Program-made: the position numbers and the translations under genes
NCBI RefSeq assembly: GCF_041260155.1
Contig: NC_091933.1
Coordinates: forward strand, 32,242,293 to 32,306,292
Length of the DNA: 64,000 nucleotides
Source of the DNA: Ptychodera flava
Lineage: Eukaryota > Hemichordata > Enteropneusta > Ptychoderidae
Direction of reading: 5' to 3'
Shown: in pieces, positions 1-15,615 of the stretch
How the letters are laid out: each line of letters starts with the position of its first letter
Position numbering within the stretch: position 1 is the first letter of the stretch
The notes under the pieces: generated by a model
What the model was told of the DNA's origin: nothing
The model's input: only the letters and a program-made list of their open reading frames with translations
The model's database searches: none

Positions 1-239
1 TCCGGTTCTCTTCCGGTCAAGCTGGTACACGTCTGTGAACTACAATATATCCGTCCGTGTGATCAAAATTTGAGAGTATTGTCGCATACTGTGACATCCA
101 AAACATTGATAGAAAAACACTCCGCAATAAAACTAATGCTACAAATGATGATAATGATTAAATAATAAAAGGGTTCACGATGATTAGCGTCAAGTCTGTT
201 CAATAATGAAAAAAAAATGCTAGCCATGTCTTTAGCCCC
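1..239. other. non-coding, nothing recognised
   Basis: AT-rich sequence with no open frame, repeat or RNA gene that I can recognise. Confidence 0.6.
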
Positions 240-308
240 AGTCTTACATTAGCCTAGAATCTATCTACGGAGGCAAGCGGACGAATAGATTCTAGGCTAG
301 TCTTACAT
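240..308. repeat. 49-bp foldback insertion flanked by direct repeats
   Basis: A perfect 15-bp inverted repeat (TAGCCTAGAATCTAT at 250-264 and its complement at 285-299) encloses a 20-nt loop. It is flanked by direct copies of GTCTTACAT at 241-249 and 300-308; the match reaches 10 bp if the A at 240/299 is counted. This is the architecture of a very small foldback or MITE insertion with a target-site duplication. A template-switch mutation could look similar. Confidence 0.6.
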
Positions 309-954
309 GTACGGTTATCGAGGTTCATGTCATTCATTTCGTGTTCACTCATTACATAGCCGTGCAATATATGTCCAGCAGAATTGTTCAAAGTTCAGAG
401 TCAGCGACGGTCCTGTTGCTATCGTTGCAAATTCCATTGGTAACGGTAACTTTGCTGCAGTCATTGTCGCCTGTTGGCCGTGCCCCAGCTTTTTCTGCCG
501 TGTTCGCTGTGTAACGCCGGGCGGTGGTTGTGTAGCGCTGTACGGGCCGGCGCTGCGCTACCCAGCCAACAAGGCAGAAAAAAAGCCGGCACACAGCCCG
601 TCGCTACAACTATTGCAGCTTCATGTAACTTTAACCGATCCGACCGTGAAAATCAAACACACAACTTCGTCAGACAGTCCTCCCTTGGGATTGCGTCGGG
701 CTTCCGGCTTCTCAGAGGACGCTTTCTTCACCCCGGTCGTACCGTAAATTATTGTATTAAGCCAACGATGCTATATTACGAGTGGTTATAATTTCAGTTA
801 TTTAAACATACCAGGTGGTGATATACCTAATTCTTAGTTTATAATATATGATATTGTATCATATGCCTAGCTACCGTTTAGAAATTGAGTTTCATTATTC
901 TAAACGCTTCTTGAATACACAAATATTTATTTGCATCTCAAAAATAGGCGTTGT
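309..954. other. non-coding, with a GC-rich patch
   Basis: No gene recognised. Positions about 470-600 are clearly GC-richer than the surroundings and open in several frames at once, which is expected of GC-rich DNA. The encoded peptides (Cys/Pro/Ala-rich) resemble nothing I know. Confidence 0.5.
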
Positions 955-2085
955 ATGGTCCTCATCACATAATGAAAAGTCCACAGCACAACATGATGAA
1001 TCCACATCACAATATAAAGAATGCCCATCACCATATAAAGAATGCTCATCATAATATAACGAAGGCGCATCACAATATAAAGAATGCGCGTCACAATATA
1101 AGGAATGGCCATCACAATATGAGGAATACACATTACAATATAACAAATGCCGGTCGCAAAATAAAAAATGCCCATAATTTTAATAATGCCCATGACAACA
1201 TAACAAATGCTCATTATAATATTACAAGAACCCATCACTATATAACAAATGTGCATCATCATACAACAAATGTGCATCACTATGTGACAAACCCGCATCA
1301 CGGCATAGAAAATGCTCATTACCATATAACAAGTACCCATCACTATATAACAAGTACACATCACAATATAACGAATGTGCATCACCATATAAAAAATGCG
1401 CATCACCATATAACAAATGTGCATCACTATATAACAAATGTGCATCACTATATAACAAATGGGCATCACCATATAACGAATGTGCATCACCATATAACGA
1501 GTGCACATCACCATATAACGAATGCTCATCACCATATAAAAAATGCGCATCACCATATAACAAATGTGCATCACTATATAACGAATGTGCATCACTATAT
1601 AACGAATGGGCATCACTATATAACGAATGTGCATCACTATATAACAAGTGCACATCACCATATAACGAATGCTCATCACCATATAAAAAAATGCGCATCA
1701 CCATATAACAAATGTGCATCACTATATAACGAATGTTCATCACCATATAACAAATGCCCATCACCATACAACAAATGCACATCACCATATAACAAGTGCA
1801 CATCACTATATCACAAATGCGCATCACTATATAACAAATGTGCATCACTATATAACAAATGGGCATCACTATATAACGAATGTGCATCACTATATAACAA
1901 ATGCGCATCACCATATAACAAATGCACATCACTATATAACAAGTGCACAACACCATATAACGAATTCTCATCACCATATAAAAAATGCGCAGCACCATAT
2001 AACAAATGTGCATCACTATATAACAAATGGGCATCACTATATAACGAATGTGCGTCACTATATAACAAATGCACATTAAATAACC
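955..2085. repeat. 21-bp minisatellite, about 53 units
   Basis: Tandem array with consensus near CATCACYATATAACRAATGYG. Because 21 is a multiple of 3, frames stay open on both strands. One plus frame runs 951-2114 and reads as a His-rich heptad of the type HHYITNV; a single extra A at 1685-1691 then shifts it into another open frame. The reading starts at a TTG, and no splice or promoter context supports expression. Within the array a higher-order period of 147 bp (7 units) is visible between A-runs at 1391, 1538 and 1685. Distal variants recur at 168 bp instead. I call it non-coding satellite DNA. Confidence 0.9.
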
Positions 2086-5000
2086 ATTTAAGACAGCTAC
2101 GGCTTTCCATATGAGTAGCTGACTCCCTTTCTTCAGACTACAACCTTGCCCATAGTATAGGGCATTGTCGACATTGACAAAACCCGTGTAGTGGCCTTTG
2201 CGTCTTGGTATTTGACGAAATGTATGCATGTCTACAAGAGTCTAGAGAATTGTTGTAGAAGGTGCTAATTCTTCTAGACACGTTCCAAACTGCCTATTGC
2301 AGCTTTCATCTATTATATGCAATGTCACCAATCTGCTCGAGTGAAATTCGTCGATGACCCGAGCGGGTGCATACAGCTCAATATGTACAGTGCAAAATTT
2401 TGCGGGCGCTCACGCACTATCGTTCTTTATTATTTCAATGTGGCCAATCAAAGGTGTGTAGTTGTTGCGGAATGATTAAAAACAAACCGGTTTAGACTCC
2501 CACAATCTATCCGCTTAATGGATGGTACTTATAGCGGTTTGGGTTTCCGTGTATAGTTTTCTCTTGCGAATCGACGCAGCGTAATTATTGTAATTGCCGT
2601 GATGCAAAAAATAACGTGGGTGACCAGGACCCGCGGGAATCGGCAGCAATATTTTCAAAATTTAAAGTAATGCTTTGATGTCAGTCTAATATAAATATCG
2701 CCTTGAAGGCAGCGTCGTGGGGTGGCGGAGCGTAGTGTCTTTTCTAGCTACCATTGTGCTCACAAATTTGAGTAAGACGAGTTTTGTGCCGCCATGGTGT
2801 GCTTCTGCGATTTAAAAATAATAAAAACAAAAATCGAAATCATAGGCCATTTTGATATCCCTGTATAAGTAAGTCTATCTTTACCCAAACGAAGGGGCAA
2901 GATAACTCAGGTAGTATTATATTTCCAAAGGTTACGCTCGAGTGATATTTCATCGGTTTTATCGTGTCATCTCTGAAACGACACCCGGGTAAAGACACTT
3001 CTAGCTAACATGACCAAATAGGGGCGATAAAATGGTGATTTATGCGGCACCGAATTTTAATGATGACGCTATCGGCCGCATATCTTTTCAATTAGCCGAC
3101 GCAGTCACTTATTTCAACTCCGATAAACATTCAGTGCGTCACTGGAGCCGATATCGAGATGAAAAACATCCAGGTTATTTGTCAAAGCTCACCGATTGCA
3201 GTTGTCGACCCTGATAGACATTATGAACTGAGGTATGGATGAATAGCTCCCCCCCCCCCCAACTCTACCCCGACGTCGAAGAGCCTGAAAAACACCTATT
3301 GAAATGTATAGCAGGCTACTGTGCGAATGACTCAGGATTTTCCGTAAATAGGAAATAAATGACGCTAGGGTACAATTGACTTCCCCGGTCATTAATACGT
3401 GTTTAATGGGAACAGTCTGCGGGGGGAAGGCTGCTTGTTGCACTTGAATGTTTGGAGACTCTAAAGTACGTGTATGAACTCTACCGTCAGGCTAATTACT
3501 ATCTCAGTTTACAATTTCATCTCGTTATACCGTGCAAAGTGGACTCTTAATTTGCATAAATAAAGTTGTGGTTCTGCGCATTTTATCCTCGGACAAAGTC
3601 TTTCCATCATGATCACAAACCATGAAAGAAATGAGGTAAGCTTAGTAATTCTTAAATACCATTCACCAAATTTATTTCGCCTGGAAAATCTCGGAAACGT
3701 TCATTGCTGATAAGAACTGGCTTATGAATAATTCTATCGGCGCATAGCTTACAAAAAACGAGCTTTGGCGCTCACAGTGATCGGAGTTCAATTTGTTTAC
3801 AATTTGGCAGATATCACTCTGAAAACATGGAAATCGTCACAGTACCGAAAAAAATCCGGAGGAAGTGATATTGCTGCATTTGTGGGAACAGCAAACAACA
3901 AAATATGTCCAACTATGTTAAGTCTAGTTCTATGTAATACAGAAGGAGAGCGGCGATCGGTTTGATGTCATGTTTGTATCACTGTTTACTAGTATCGATA
4001 AATGATATGAATTTCAAAGAACTAGACTGGTCAATTTAATAACAACAATGGTGAGGATCGCAAAGGTCCTGAAGCAAATATACATGTACAAATATACATA
4101 GCCTTGGATTAGAACTAAATGAATGAATGAAAGAATGAATGAAAACGTTCGCTGTTGTAAACTTACAGAAACTGACAAATATTGCGAAAACTGAGTCAAA
4201 AGACTCGGAGACCTTGAGAGGAACAGTAGCTAATACAAAAGCCGAATAGATGGAAGTTTTTTATTTGTTACTTTGGCCGAATAGATGTTATTTCAACTTC
4301 AGTTTGAATGCATGACGTCGCTTGATCTGTTTGAGAGGACGGGGAAGGAGAGAAGGAGAGAGATCTCTCGTGGTTTGTTGCAGCAGACTTTAGCTGCTTC
4401 GCTCTACGAGTCAACTTGCTTTGGTCGATACAATTTCCTGAGAGAGCTTGGCGACTAGAATAAAACCTGGCAGAGAAGATGACAGAAATGTGTTTTGCCA
4501 AGGCAGTATCGATCATTTTTAAGGACAACAGATACATGTGAAGGTCGAATTTTCGCAGAGCTTGTCAGAGTATGACAATAGTTTTTGTCAGTGCTGTCGG
4601 GATGTGACTATGTCCCGTCATTGATGGAGGTGACACTATGAACGCCTATAGTTAAAGCCGTTAGGAAGATACTGCAGTGACATCAGAAGGACAGCAGTCG
4701 TGAGGGATATGGCCCGATTCTTTCATCTGCAGTTTTGAACATAGTGCAAGCAATTAAAACTGCTATCGCCTATTCAGTTCAGTTGTACAGTATTTTTTTT
4801 CCAGCTTTGACATGCATTGTTCACCTTTGGATAAAATATATACACCCTATTGATATAAGTTAATAAATTTCATTACTTAGTGCCACTGTGGTAAGATGTT
4901 TTTCTTTGGTGTATTCGATGGTATGAAAAGGAACGTGTATCGACGAGAAGGCTAGGCCAAAACGCTGCTGTTAATAAGCAAATGCGTCGAAACACGCTGT

Positions 5001-5838
5001 GCGTTTGTGATCAAACTAGCGTTTAACACTCAGCTTGAGAAGCATCAACCAGGCATGTGAAGACGAGAAGTGTGTGCTATATAACACCTTCAATAATGAG
5101 TTGAACCATCCCTTGGTGTTAAATAATCGATACAGACCCCATCAGGACTCCGCACTGAGCAGACAAATGAACGTCTTCAGTCGCCAATTGCACCCGGTGA
5201 ATTTGAAACCTTTTACTAAAGCGGTGAGGTCGCTGTCACTTGACCTTGGTGTATCTTTACTACGCGCTGCATTCAACGAGACGAATCCTGATCTTCGAAA
5301 CACTCATTTCAAAATGAATATGAAAATAACCGCAAATAACAAAATCGACCTCAATATTTATAAATCTTGATATTTCGTTAGAGTATGCCATTCACCAGAT
5401 GGTGGGTAAAGCGCGTTAGACGATATTTAGAAAGACGGAAATTCAATTGCCAGGCCGCAACTACGCCTTTACCCATACACGTAAAATGTGTGAACTCCCC
5501 TTGTTTTTTTAGTTTGCGCAGCAGAGGTTTTAATAACAGCTTTAAGAATAATTCACTACTTGTGATCAAACAGCTAGAATTTTCGCCGCCATGGTGCGCC
5601 ATCGCTTTCACACAGAAAGCAAAGTAATTCCCACCTTTTGTCCTCGACACAACATCCAATAAACTATTGCAAGACATATGAAGGGTGTTCATAGTAAGAT
5701 TTGTCAAACTATACTGATTTGTGTTCATTTTTTAAGTCTAGAAGGCGTAAGGTTCACTGTTGTTTTAGAGCAGAGTTTACTTTCTGAGTTCCAGCTGGTA
5801 AATAAATGTTGAATTCCTTTTGAACCCGTGTTGTCAGT
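2086..5838. other. non-coding, nothing recognised
   Basis: No gene, RNA or transposon end recognised. There is a run of 12 C at about 3249-3260 and a short GAAT-type repeat near 4117-4143. The longest frames (111 and 116 codons near 5035-5728) show no motif or exon signals I can support. Confidence 0.5.
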
Positions 5839-5842
5839 TTAA

Positions 5843-6082
5843 CCCTTTGAGTGCCAAAGTCAACTTTTGTTGCCTTTATAGATATATGACATAGCCAGTA
5901 ACTTTTTCAGATCTAGACAAGTGTTTTTCAGATTTTTCCCAAAATTTTGGTCAAAAACTGCAGTCATTGAAATGTTACGTCCATTTGGTCCAAAATTATC
6001 AAAAAAATTACAGAAAAATTTATAAACATTGGTTAAATGTTACACTGGAATTTTGGTGGGAAAAATTACAGCACTCAAAGGG
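5843..6082. mobile_element. TTAA-flanked MITE (piggyBac-type), copy 1
   Basis: A 240-bp non-coding element with inverted ends CCCTTTGAGTGC...GCACTCAAAGGG, flanked by TTAA at 5839-5842 and 6083-6086. TTAA duplication with ends beginning CCC is the pattern of piggyBac transposons. A relative with the same ends lies at 33665-33884 and a broken end at about 29329-29371. The interior is A/T-rich with no coding capacity, so it would move only with a transposase supplied elsewhere. Confidence 0.75.
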
Positions 6083-6385
6083 TTAAAACTGTATATCCAT
6101 CTCAAAAAGATAAAAAACAATAACACAACTCTAGTGACAGTAAAACGCAACGACTGCCACTGACGTGGGTGGCTTTCGATTACTTGAACGTTGCCTCTCA
6201 GCTGTTTTCTTGATCATACCTTGTTGCATATCAGCTGTTGCAATCACTTCTGCCGATGGTTTGAGGATAACGGTATGATCGTCACTGCACATTCTGTCTA
6301 TATATTTTCAATCTGTTCTAACTCTTAAATAAGCGCGATTGTGTAAATTATTTTTTTCACATTTGGCGCCTCGTATCAGACGATC

Positions 6386-9519
<3,134 letters not shown>

Positions 9520-9569
9520 TACTTCAGGATAGACAGAGAGTAGATACTTCAGGATAGACAGAGAGTAGA
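9520..9569. repeat. 25-bp direct tandem duplication
   Basis: Two exact adjacent copies of a 25-bp unit beginning TACTTCAGGATAGACAG. This looks like a recent slippage or repair duplication with no flanking element. Confidence 0.9.
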
Positions 9570-12431
9570 AAGGCATACAAAACCTAGCGATCCTCACCAC
9601 TGTACCAACCGTGCCTCATTATTAATGTACTGTTTTATTATATGCAATTATTGTAAGACACACAAAAACAACGAACGTTAAATTTCGAAAGCCCCGCGGT
9701 ACTAGACAAGTCCGCTTTCCTCGTAAAAGTCAGCCCGAAGGCGTGTATGCAAATTGTTGTATGTATTACTATGGCAACGGCGCATCGGGGGATACCTTAA
9801 CTCCTTGGCTACCGTCTTTCGTGCCATCGTATTGCCCACTGAATACAACAGATAATTGCAGTATATGTCATTTTCAGAAAGCCGGCTTACAAGTTTTGCC
9901 ATCAACTGGTTTGTTTGAACGTGTTACGTCAGTGATTTTCACTCTACGAGAAAAAAACATCGTTCTTTTTCACAGCTTTCTCACGTTCCCGAACCCTTTC
10001 TTCACGGAGGACAAAATAGACGATGGAGAAACATTGCTGTGGCGCAATCTACCAATTCCGACTTCAATTGTTCGCCAAAATCATATCTGCTTCATGAAAA
10101 TCACGAGAGCGGGGGAAGATTCTGTGAACACTTAATCCTGTTTTGGGACAGAACACACTTCATAACTGAAAGTAATGAACTGGAGCGCGAGGAGAGGAGC
10201 AAATTAAATCAACGCTCCACAAATGTCAAACCAATTGTAACTCCGTGATCCATTTACTGGTAATCCATGAAATGTGACTGAACACGCTGTCTATGTCCTA
10301 AAAAATCATCTCACTTGGCTTGCTCTGAAAGTGCGTCACATGTTTTTGTTCTGTTAACTCGAAATGGATTCCAGTATCCCGCGTTAGGCGTGCAGAAATT
10401 GAAAAGCATGTACGGATTCTGTATAATTACCGCCTGTTGCTCGAGGCAAAAGTTTATATACAGATGCCGCTGGCAACTTCTAATGCGTTTTCCCCAAACG
10501 ACAAATGTAAACTATATGTCACTTCAGGACTGAGCAAATTCTTTGTGACCCTTCCTTCCTCGACAGATGTGTGTCCTTAAGCCTCAACTTTTATTTACTT
10601 TTCCACTAAATTAAGTACTTACACCTCCAACAATCTTAAAATTCTCCACTTACATTTGCAGTACACTATATGTATTCTGATAAGACACACCACCTTCCTT
10701 ATAGAAGTCTTGTCTTAGTAATGCGCTCGCTGGATATAATTCTCTGACAGAAGCCCCCTAACTACTTCAATTTCCTGGGTTTAGCAATTACCTCGATTAG
10801 CTGAGCCGTGAAAACTATTGCAAGTGAACTTTTCTGTTTGCTTCATCGGCGCAAACTTTGAGCTCGACAAGAAATCCTCAACCGTGAGCATCCCGCAATC
10901 GTTCGGCTTTCTCTAGGTGGCCACCTCTATCTGTTTCGCTACTTTCCCGAACGGAGAAAGACATTAAGTTTCAATCTCTCGTTGAAGCAATTTCCGTGAC
11001 ATCAATCAGACCTTACAATCATTTCGAGGCAATTTAGTAGACCGCCATTTCGATGACTAGAATACAGACTAAGGGGTGTGAATCGACCTACTGTGAAGGT
11101 AGATAGAATACGGAGATATGGGGATCGATTTAAGGTAGATACACGGTGTTTCACGACCTACGTTTACGCTGAAGTCAAAGTGAGATTACAAATCGCAACG
11201 GATTCATATCGTAATTATTAGAACTCAACTTCTGAATTTCCGTTTCTGACGGGAATAAAGTTGGTTCAAACGTATTTCAACAACATATTGCATTATTTCG
11301 TCCATTAAATGTTCCTTCTTGATTTTCGAGCGTTTCGTACTGGAATATTCATTCACAACACTGAGACGGACTGATTCTTATCAGGTTAGTCAGTCTAATA
11401 GCTTTCTGCCAAGATCCTTGCTATCGGGATGACTGCTGTGCTGTGGTTACGGTTGGGGATATGATCACTGTCTCAGGTACGACAGGGTACGAGTTTTACA
11501 GTTTAATCAAATGTTCGTTGTGCTGCACCTGACCTACTGTTCCACTTCTTCGGAACGCTTTATCAGTGACCAAAACAAGGATTTCTATCTCAGCTGTTTT
11601 TTAAACTCTTAACTTTAAAATTTCAAGCACTGAACCCTTCTCCTATAGCTCCTTTGAAATCACAGCAAACAAGATATTTGAGATAGTGCGGACTCCGATA
11701 CCGTTGAAGTACAGCCGTTTTCATTCCCGAGTTTTCATTACGCTCAACCGCCACACGTTTCTGAGAACCATCTTGTGTGTACGCAGGCTGCAGTGAAATA
11801 TTCATGGCTCGCTGTGCAGACAGACATCGAGAAACCGATGTAATCGTTTGGGAGCTTTACAATGGTGCGAAATTCCCCAGTGATGTCGTAACAAAAAGCA
11901 ATGGTATTGACAGATATGATGTACTTGCTTTTCTCTTTATCAACGACATCGGGTATAAAATGAAGAATTATTGATTGGTATGATTTAGGGCAATTTTTTA
12001 AAAGGCTACAAATCAAAGTTGACGATATATCTGCGACCCAAACCCCGCCAAGATAACCTCTGATATCATAAAGGAAGGCAGAGTAACTTACGAGTTTTAT
12101 ACAATCCACCTGTATTTTTCAAATGACACTATTTACAGATTTAAGCGCTGCCGCTGTCAAACAGGATTATATTCACAACTTGCGCGTGATTTCATCACGT
12201 TCTGGCTGTAAGATGTTGCAGCTGCATTATGATCAGAATAAAGTACATGACGACAAAGAAGCCAGAGAGGTTATTTTATCTCTGCACAACAAAAATTTTT
12301 AAATTAATAATCAGTCTTGATATTATCTTCTCGTTGAATATTTTATTGGTGATTTAATAGCCAATTTCGCGACAGTTTCTTACGTTGGACAAAGGTAGCA
12401 TGTCTTTTCCTATCCCGCTTCTGCAGGAACT
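9570..12431. other. non-coding, nothing recognised
   Basis: No gene recognised. Plus frames at 9743-10135 (130 codons) and 10315-10533 lack motifs. Short internal repeats of the word AAGGTAGATA occur near 11095-11145. Confidence 0.5.
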
Positions 12432-12754
12432 AAGGTTTATTGTACTGAAAGTATTTTTCCATGCCACGCAAAGATACAAATACGGGCAGGCGTGTGCGTG
12501 TGATTAAATCTGCAAAGCGAAAAGTGCTGACAAAACTAGCTAATTTCACTGTTCACGATTTCATATAAAGAATCTCAGGGATTACTTCGAAATGGTGAAT
12601 TAGGGATTCACTTCGAAACCATTAACACTTGCAAACAAATACGAAAAATGAATCGCCGAGACATATAAATCCTGTAAGCAGGCGAGAGAAGACGTGTGTG
12701 GTTCAGAGCCATAAAGGTTTCATCACTACCTCTCCAAGAAAATCTAACGCCGGC

Positions 12755-12758
12755 AAAA
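12755..12758 (-). terminator. Pol III terminator of tRNA-Asn copy A
   Basis: Four T on the minus strand, about 10 nt beyond the tRNA 3' end. This is the usual RNA polymerase III stop signal. Confidence 0.75.
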
Positions 12759-12767
12759 GCTAGTGCA

Positions 12768-12774
12768 CGTCCCT

Positions 12775-12835
<61 letters not shown>

Positions 12836-12841
12836 AGAGAC
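12768..12841 (-). tRNA. tRNA-Asn (GTT), copy A
   Basis: A complete 74-nt cytosolic tRNA-Asn on the minus strand. It begins GTCTCTGTGGCGCAATCGGT and ends in an acceptor strand CAGGGAC plus discriminator G. The acceptor stem GTCTCTG/CAGGGAC pairs with a G-U wobble. The anticodon GTT is at 12805-12807, closed by the stem TTCGG/CCGAA. The A box (TGGCGCAATCGG) and the B box (GGTTCAAGCC) are intact, and an oligo-T terminator follows. It matches the standard animal tRNA-Asn almost base for base. No intron and no encoded CCA are seen. Copy B at 16172-16245 is identical over all 74 nt. Confidence 0.97.
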
Positions 12842-12929
12842 ACTACATTCACTTCGCATGCTTCATTTGGATTTTATCATTGACCTGTGAGGGCGCCTCA
12901 AAAAAACGTCTGCAGACAACTTTTTTTTA

Positions 12930-13429
12930 GGGGCCGTCGATAATAAAAGATGACGCACAAGAAACGTAATTCCTTCGTTTTACTTGAAACCCCCTCCCCC
13001 CCCCCTCAAAACGAAAGTTCTTATGCGAAATCGATTTCGTATTATGATGCCGTTTCTGACAAACCCAAATGCACCTCTCCGATCCGCACTCCCATAAAAA
13101 AATACCAGAAGGGCACATTAATGAATAAACCTTCGCTTTACGCGTTTCACTTTTTAAGACAGAACATTTTAATGTATGTGCACGTAAGATAATGTTTCAC
13201 GTATATTGTTTCACGTTGAAAAAGCATACAAGTTTTTATTTCACATTCATGTCTTTTCGTTGCCTTTTCTGTCTCCGTATTTTGCGGTCATTCTGTTCTC
13301 GATGAACGCGAAGGTAGTTTTGCGTTCTCGCTGCAAACTTCGAAAACAATAGAAATGAGCTCTTAGCCCCTCCCCCCTAAACGAAAGAATTACGTTTGTC
13401 GTGCGTCAGCTTTTATTATCGACGGCCCC
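12930..13429. mobile_element. Harbinger-type MITE 1 (500 bp)
   Basis: Inverted ends of about 50 bp begin GGGGCCGTCGATAATAAAA and continue TGACGCAC...AAACGTAATTC...TTCGTTT at both sides. The element is bounded by TTA at 12927-12929 and 13430-13432. A 3-bp TWA duplication with G-rich ends is the signature of the PIF/Harbinger superfamily. There is no transposase frame, so it is non-autonomous. The right TTA is shared with MITE 2. Long C and G runs lie just inside the ends. Confidence 0.8.
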
Positions 13430-13432
13430 TTA

Positions 13433-13882
13433 GGGACCGTGGATAATTAAAACACGCGCACGGCAAACGTAACTTCCGCGTTGGGGTGGGGGTGGGGGGT
13501 TTGGCTGTATTTCGATTACCGTGCGCAAAAATCGTACTAGCCTACATATTTTCATAACAACATCTCGCTCCACGTTTTACTGTATCGCAAAATATCGCTA
13601 TACTGTTTGGCGTGTACCAGTAGTGGATCTGGTCGAGTATTTCTGTCTGTTGGTTCTCCACTAGGTGACTGGATGCTTTATGTTGTGGGTTCGAACCCGA
13701 TTGAAAGCACTGTATATTCTTAACCACGTAATTACCGATTGTTATATAGGTATGATACAGAATGAAGCTGAGTTGGATTTTCACACTTCAAAACTTTCGT
13801 TTAGGAGGGGGAGGGGGGGGGGTTGAGGCCAAACGCACTTAGTTTCGTTTACCGTGCGCATGTTTTAATTATCCACGGCCCC
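13433..13882. mobile_element. Harbinger-type MITE 2 (450 bp), abutting MITE 1
   Basis: Inverted ends GGGACCGTGGATAATTAAAA... and the complement ending ATCCACGGCCCC, flanked by TTA at 13430-13432 and 13883-13885. The ends are related to those of MITE 1 but are a distinct subfamily (GTGG in place of GTCG, ATTAAAA in place of ATAAAA). A tRNA-like B box, GGTTCGAACC, lies inside at about 13687-13697. No coding capacity is apparent. A degenerate relative is at 15240-15615. Confidence 0.8.
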
Positions 13883-15239
13883 TTATATAGCGCACAATGA
13901 AAAACTGTCGAAGGCGGGAGGTATATCAAGGTTTATGAAGGAAGGCAGACACGTGCTCACTAAATATCGAGAGGAGGAAAAACAAATGAAAAAAACCGAC
14001 AAGAACACAAACACATGATCAAGGAAGAAAATAGCTTTAACGGTGTGGTAGTGGTGGATACCATAGTGGTGGATAGAGTATATTTGTAAAATCACAACTT
14101 GAAGAGTAACCTGTCAATCAAAAGTCTTTACATTTACATAAGACGACTTAATTAGCAGGATGACATTTTTACATATCATGAATAGACTCAACGGAGGTGG
14201 ATAGTGGTAAGTTTCAAGAGTACGCGTTTTCTCTTTCTTATAAACATAAAATTGTCGATGTTTGTAGTAAATAAATTATCATACACATCTGTTAATCTGA
14301 ACATAAATATTTCCTCTCCAAATTTATGTATTCATTAGAGTGAGTTGAAAGTACATTGTGATGACCCCAGAGAAAGTAAAAGCGTTCGACCCTGGTTTCA
14401 AAAATGAGCAATATCCCCACAATAAGGTTCGGCTTCGTAATAGTACTAGGCTGCAGACTGATGAGGGCTTCTGCAACATTAATAAGTTTTTATTGTGCTC
14501 GTGTTTGTAAAAGTCAGGAAGAATTTTAGTATATTTTTGACAACTCAAAAAACGGTACAAAATGTTTAACGTCGTACTTTACTGACAGAAACTATTAAAT
14601 ATTCTTTTTCATCATTTATTCTACCTATGATTTTTGGATTTTAGAAGTAATAAACATCAGATTTTGACATTTTAAATTTCAAATGACCATCATTCCCTAT
14701 GTGTACCCGAAGCCAAAAACTGACAAAAAACACAAGGTGATTCCCTCAATTAAATTCCAAAATGAGACTACACAAGCCGTAGACAACCAAAGGATTGTGT
14801 ACTATGTAAGATTGTGAGATTCCGAAATCTCTCCCCGGGGAGCAAGCCACGAAACGCTTAAGGTGAATGAGAAACTGAGAAGATGAGAAATATAAAGAAT
14901 GGGCCCGATGGAAAAATGTGCGCCTGTGGTCTATCAATAATGGAGAACCTATGATTAAGAAGCGTCAGGTTGTATTCGGCCGTCTAAATCTGGCAACTTT
15001 TGCTGCGGCGAGAAAACCTGTGCGTGCAGCAGTAAAATGTTAGGATTTCCCAAAGGCACCCTTTACGTCTCAGACGACATTGTATTCAGTCGCCTGAGAA
15101 ATTCTATGATGCCTTCAATCTCCCTTCTGAGTGAACTTTGCAGATGTTTGCTTCATGTGTGGTAAGAAATTGTGTCATCGGGGAGCTAAATTATTTTTTA
15201 AAATTAGGAATTATCAATTTTTTTTCTTTTTATGCTTGA

Positions 15240-15615
15240 ACAATGGATAATTAGAACATATGCATAGCAAACAAAACTGATTACACTAACTGGGAAGGGG
15301 ATTTAGCTCTTGCATACGCATTTTCGAAATAAATATACGTCACGGTAACACCATAGAAATTCTATAATATGTATGGTATTCAACAAAACATTGTATTATG
15401 TTTGTAACATAAACTGTCAGCGGTTTATGAAACGTCCAAAAATCTACCTTATATTTCGCCAATTTTACCGCGTTTCGAGGAAGATCATATCGACGTGATT
15501 TCGTCGTCTGTTTTTGTCTCTTCTGATGTCAGCGCTTTTCAATGGTGAGGAGGGGGTTTGTAGTGAAAGGTATTGAGTTTCATTAACCGTGCGCTTGTTT
15601 CTAATCATCCAAATT
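15240..15615. mobile_element. degenerate Harbinger-type MITE
   Basis: The left end reads ATGGATAATTAGAACATATG and the right end, on the complement, reads TTGGATGATTAGAAACAAGC. Both recall MITE 2's GTGGATAATTAAAAC followed by GCGCACGG. The outer GGGACC bases are decayed and no clean target duplication is left. A related remnant near 18208-18300 occupies a similar place in unit B, suggesting insertion before the segmental duplication. Confidence 0.45.

Noticed and set aside
955..2085. Regularly spaced repeats resembling a CRISPR array
   Set aside because: The 21-bp units are contiguous with no unique spacers, and the genome is eukaryotic.
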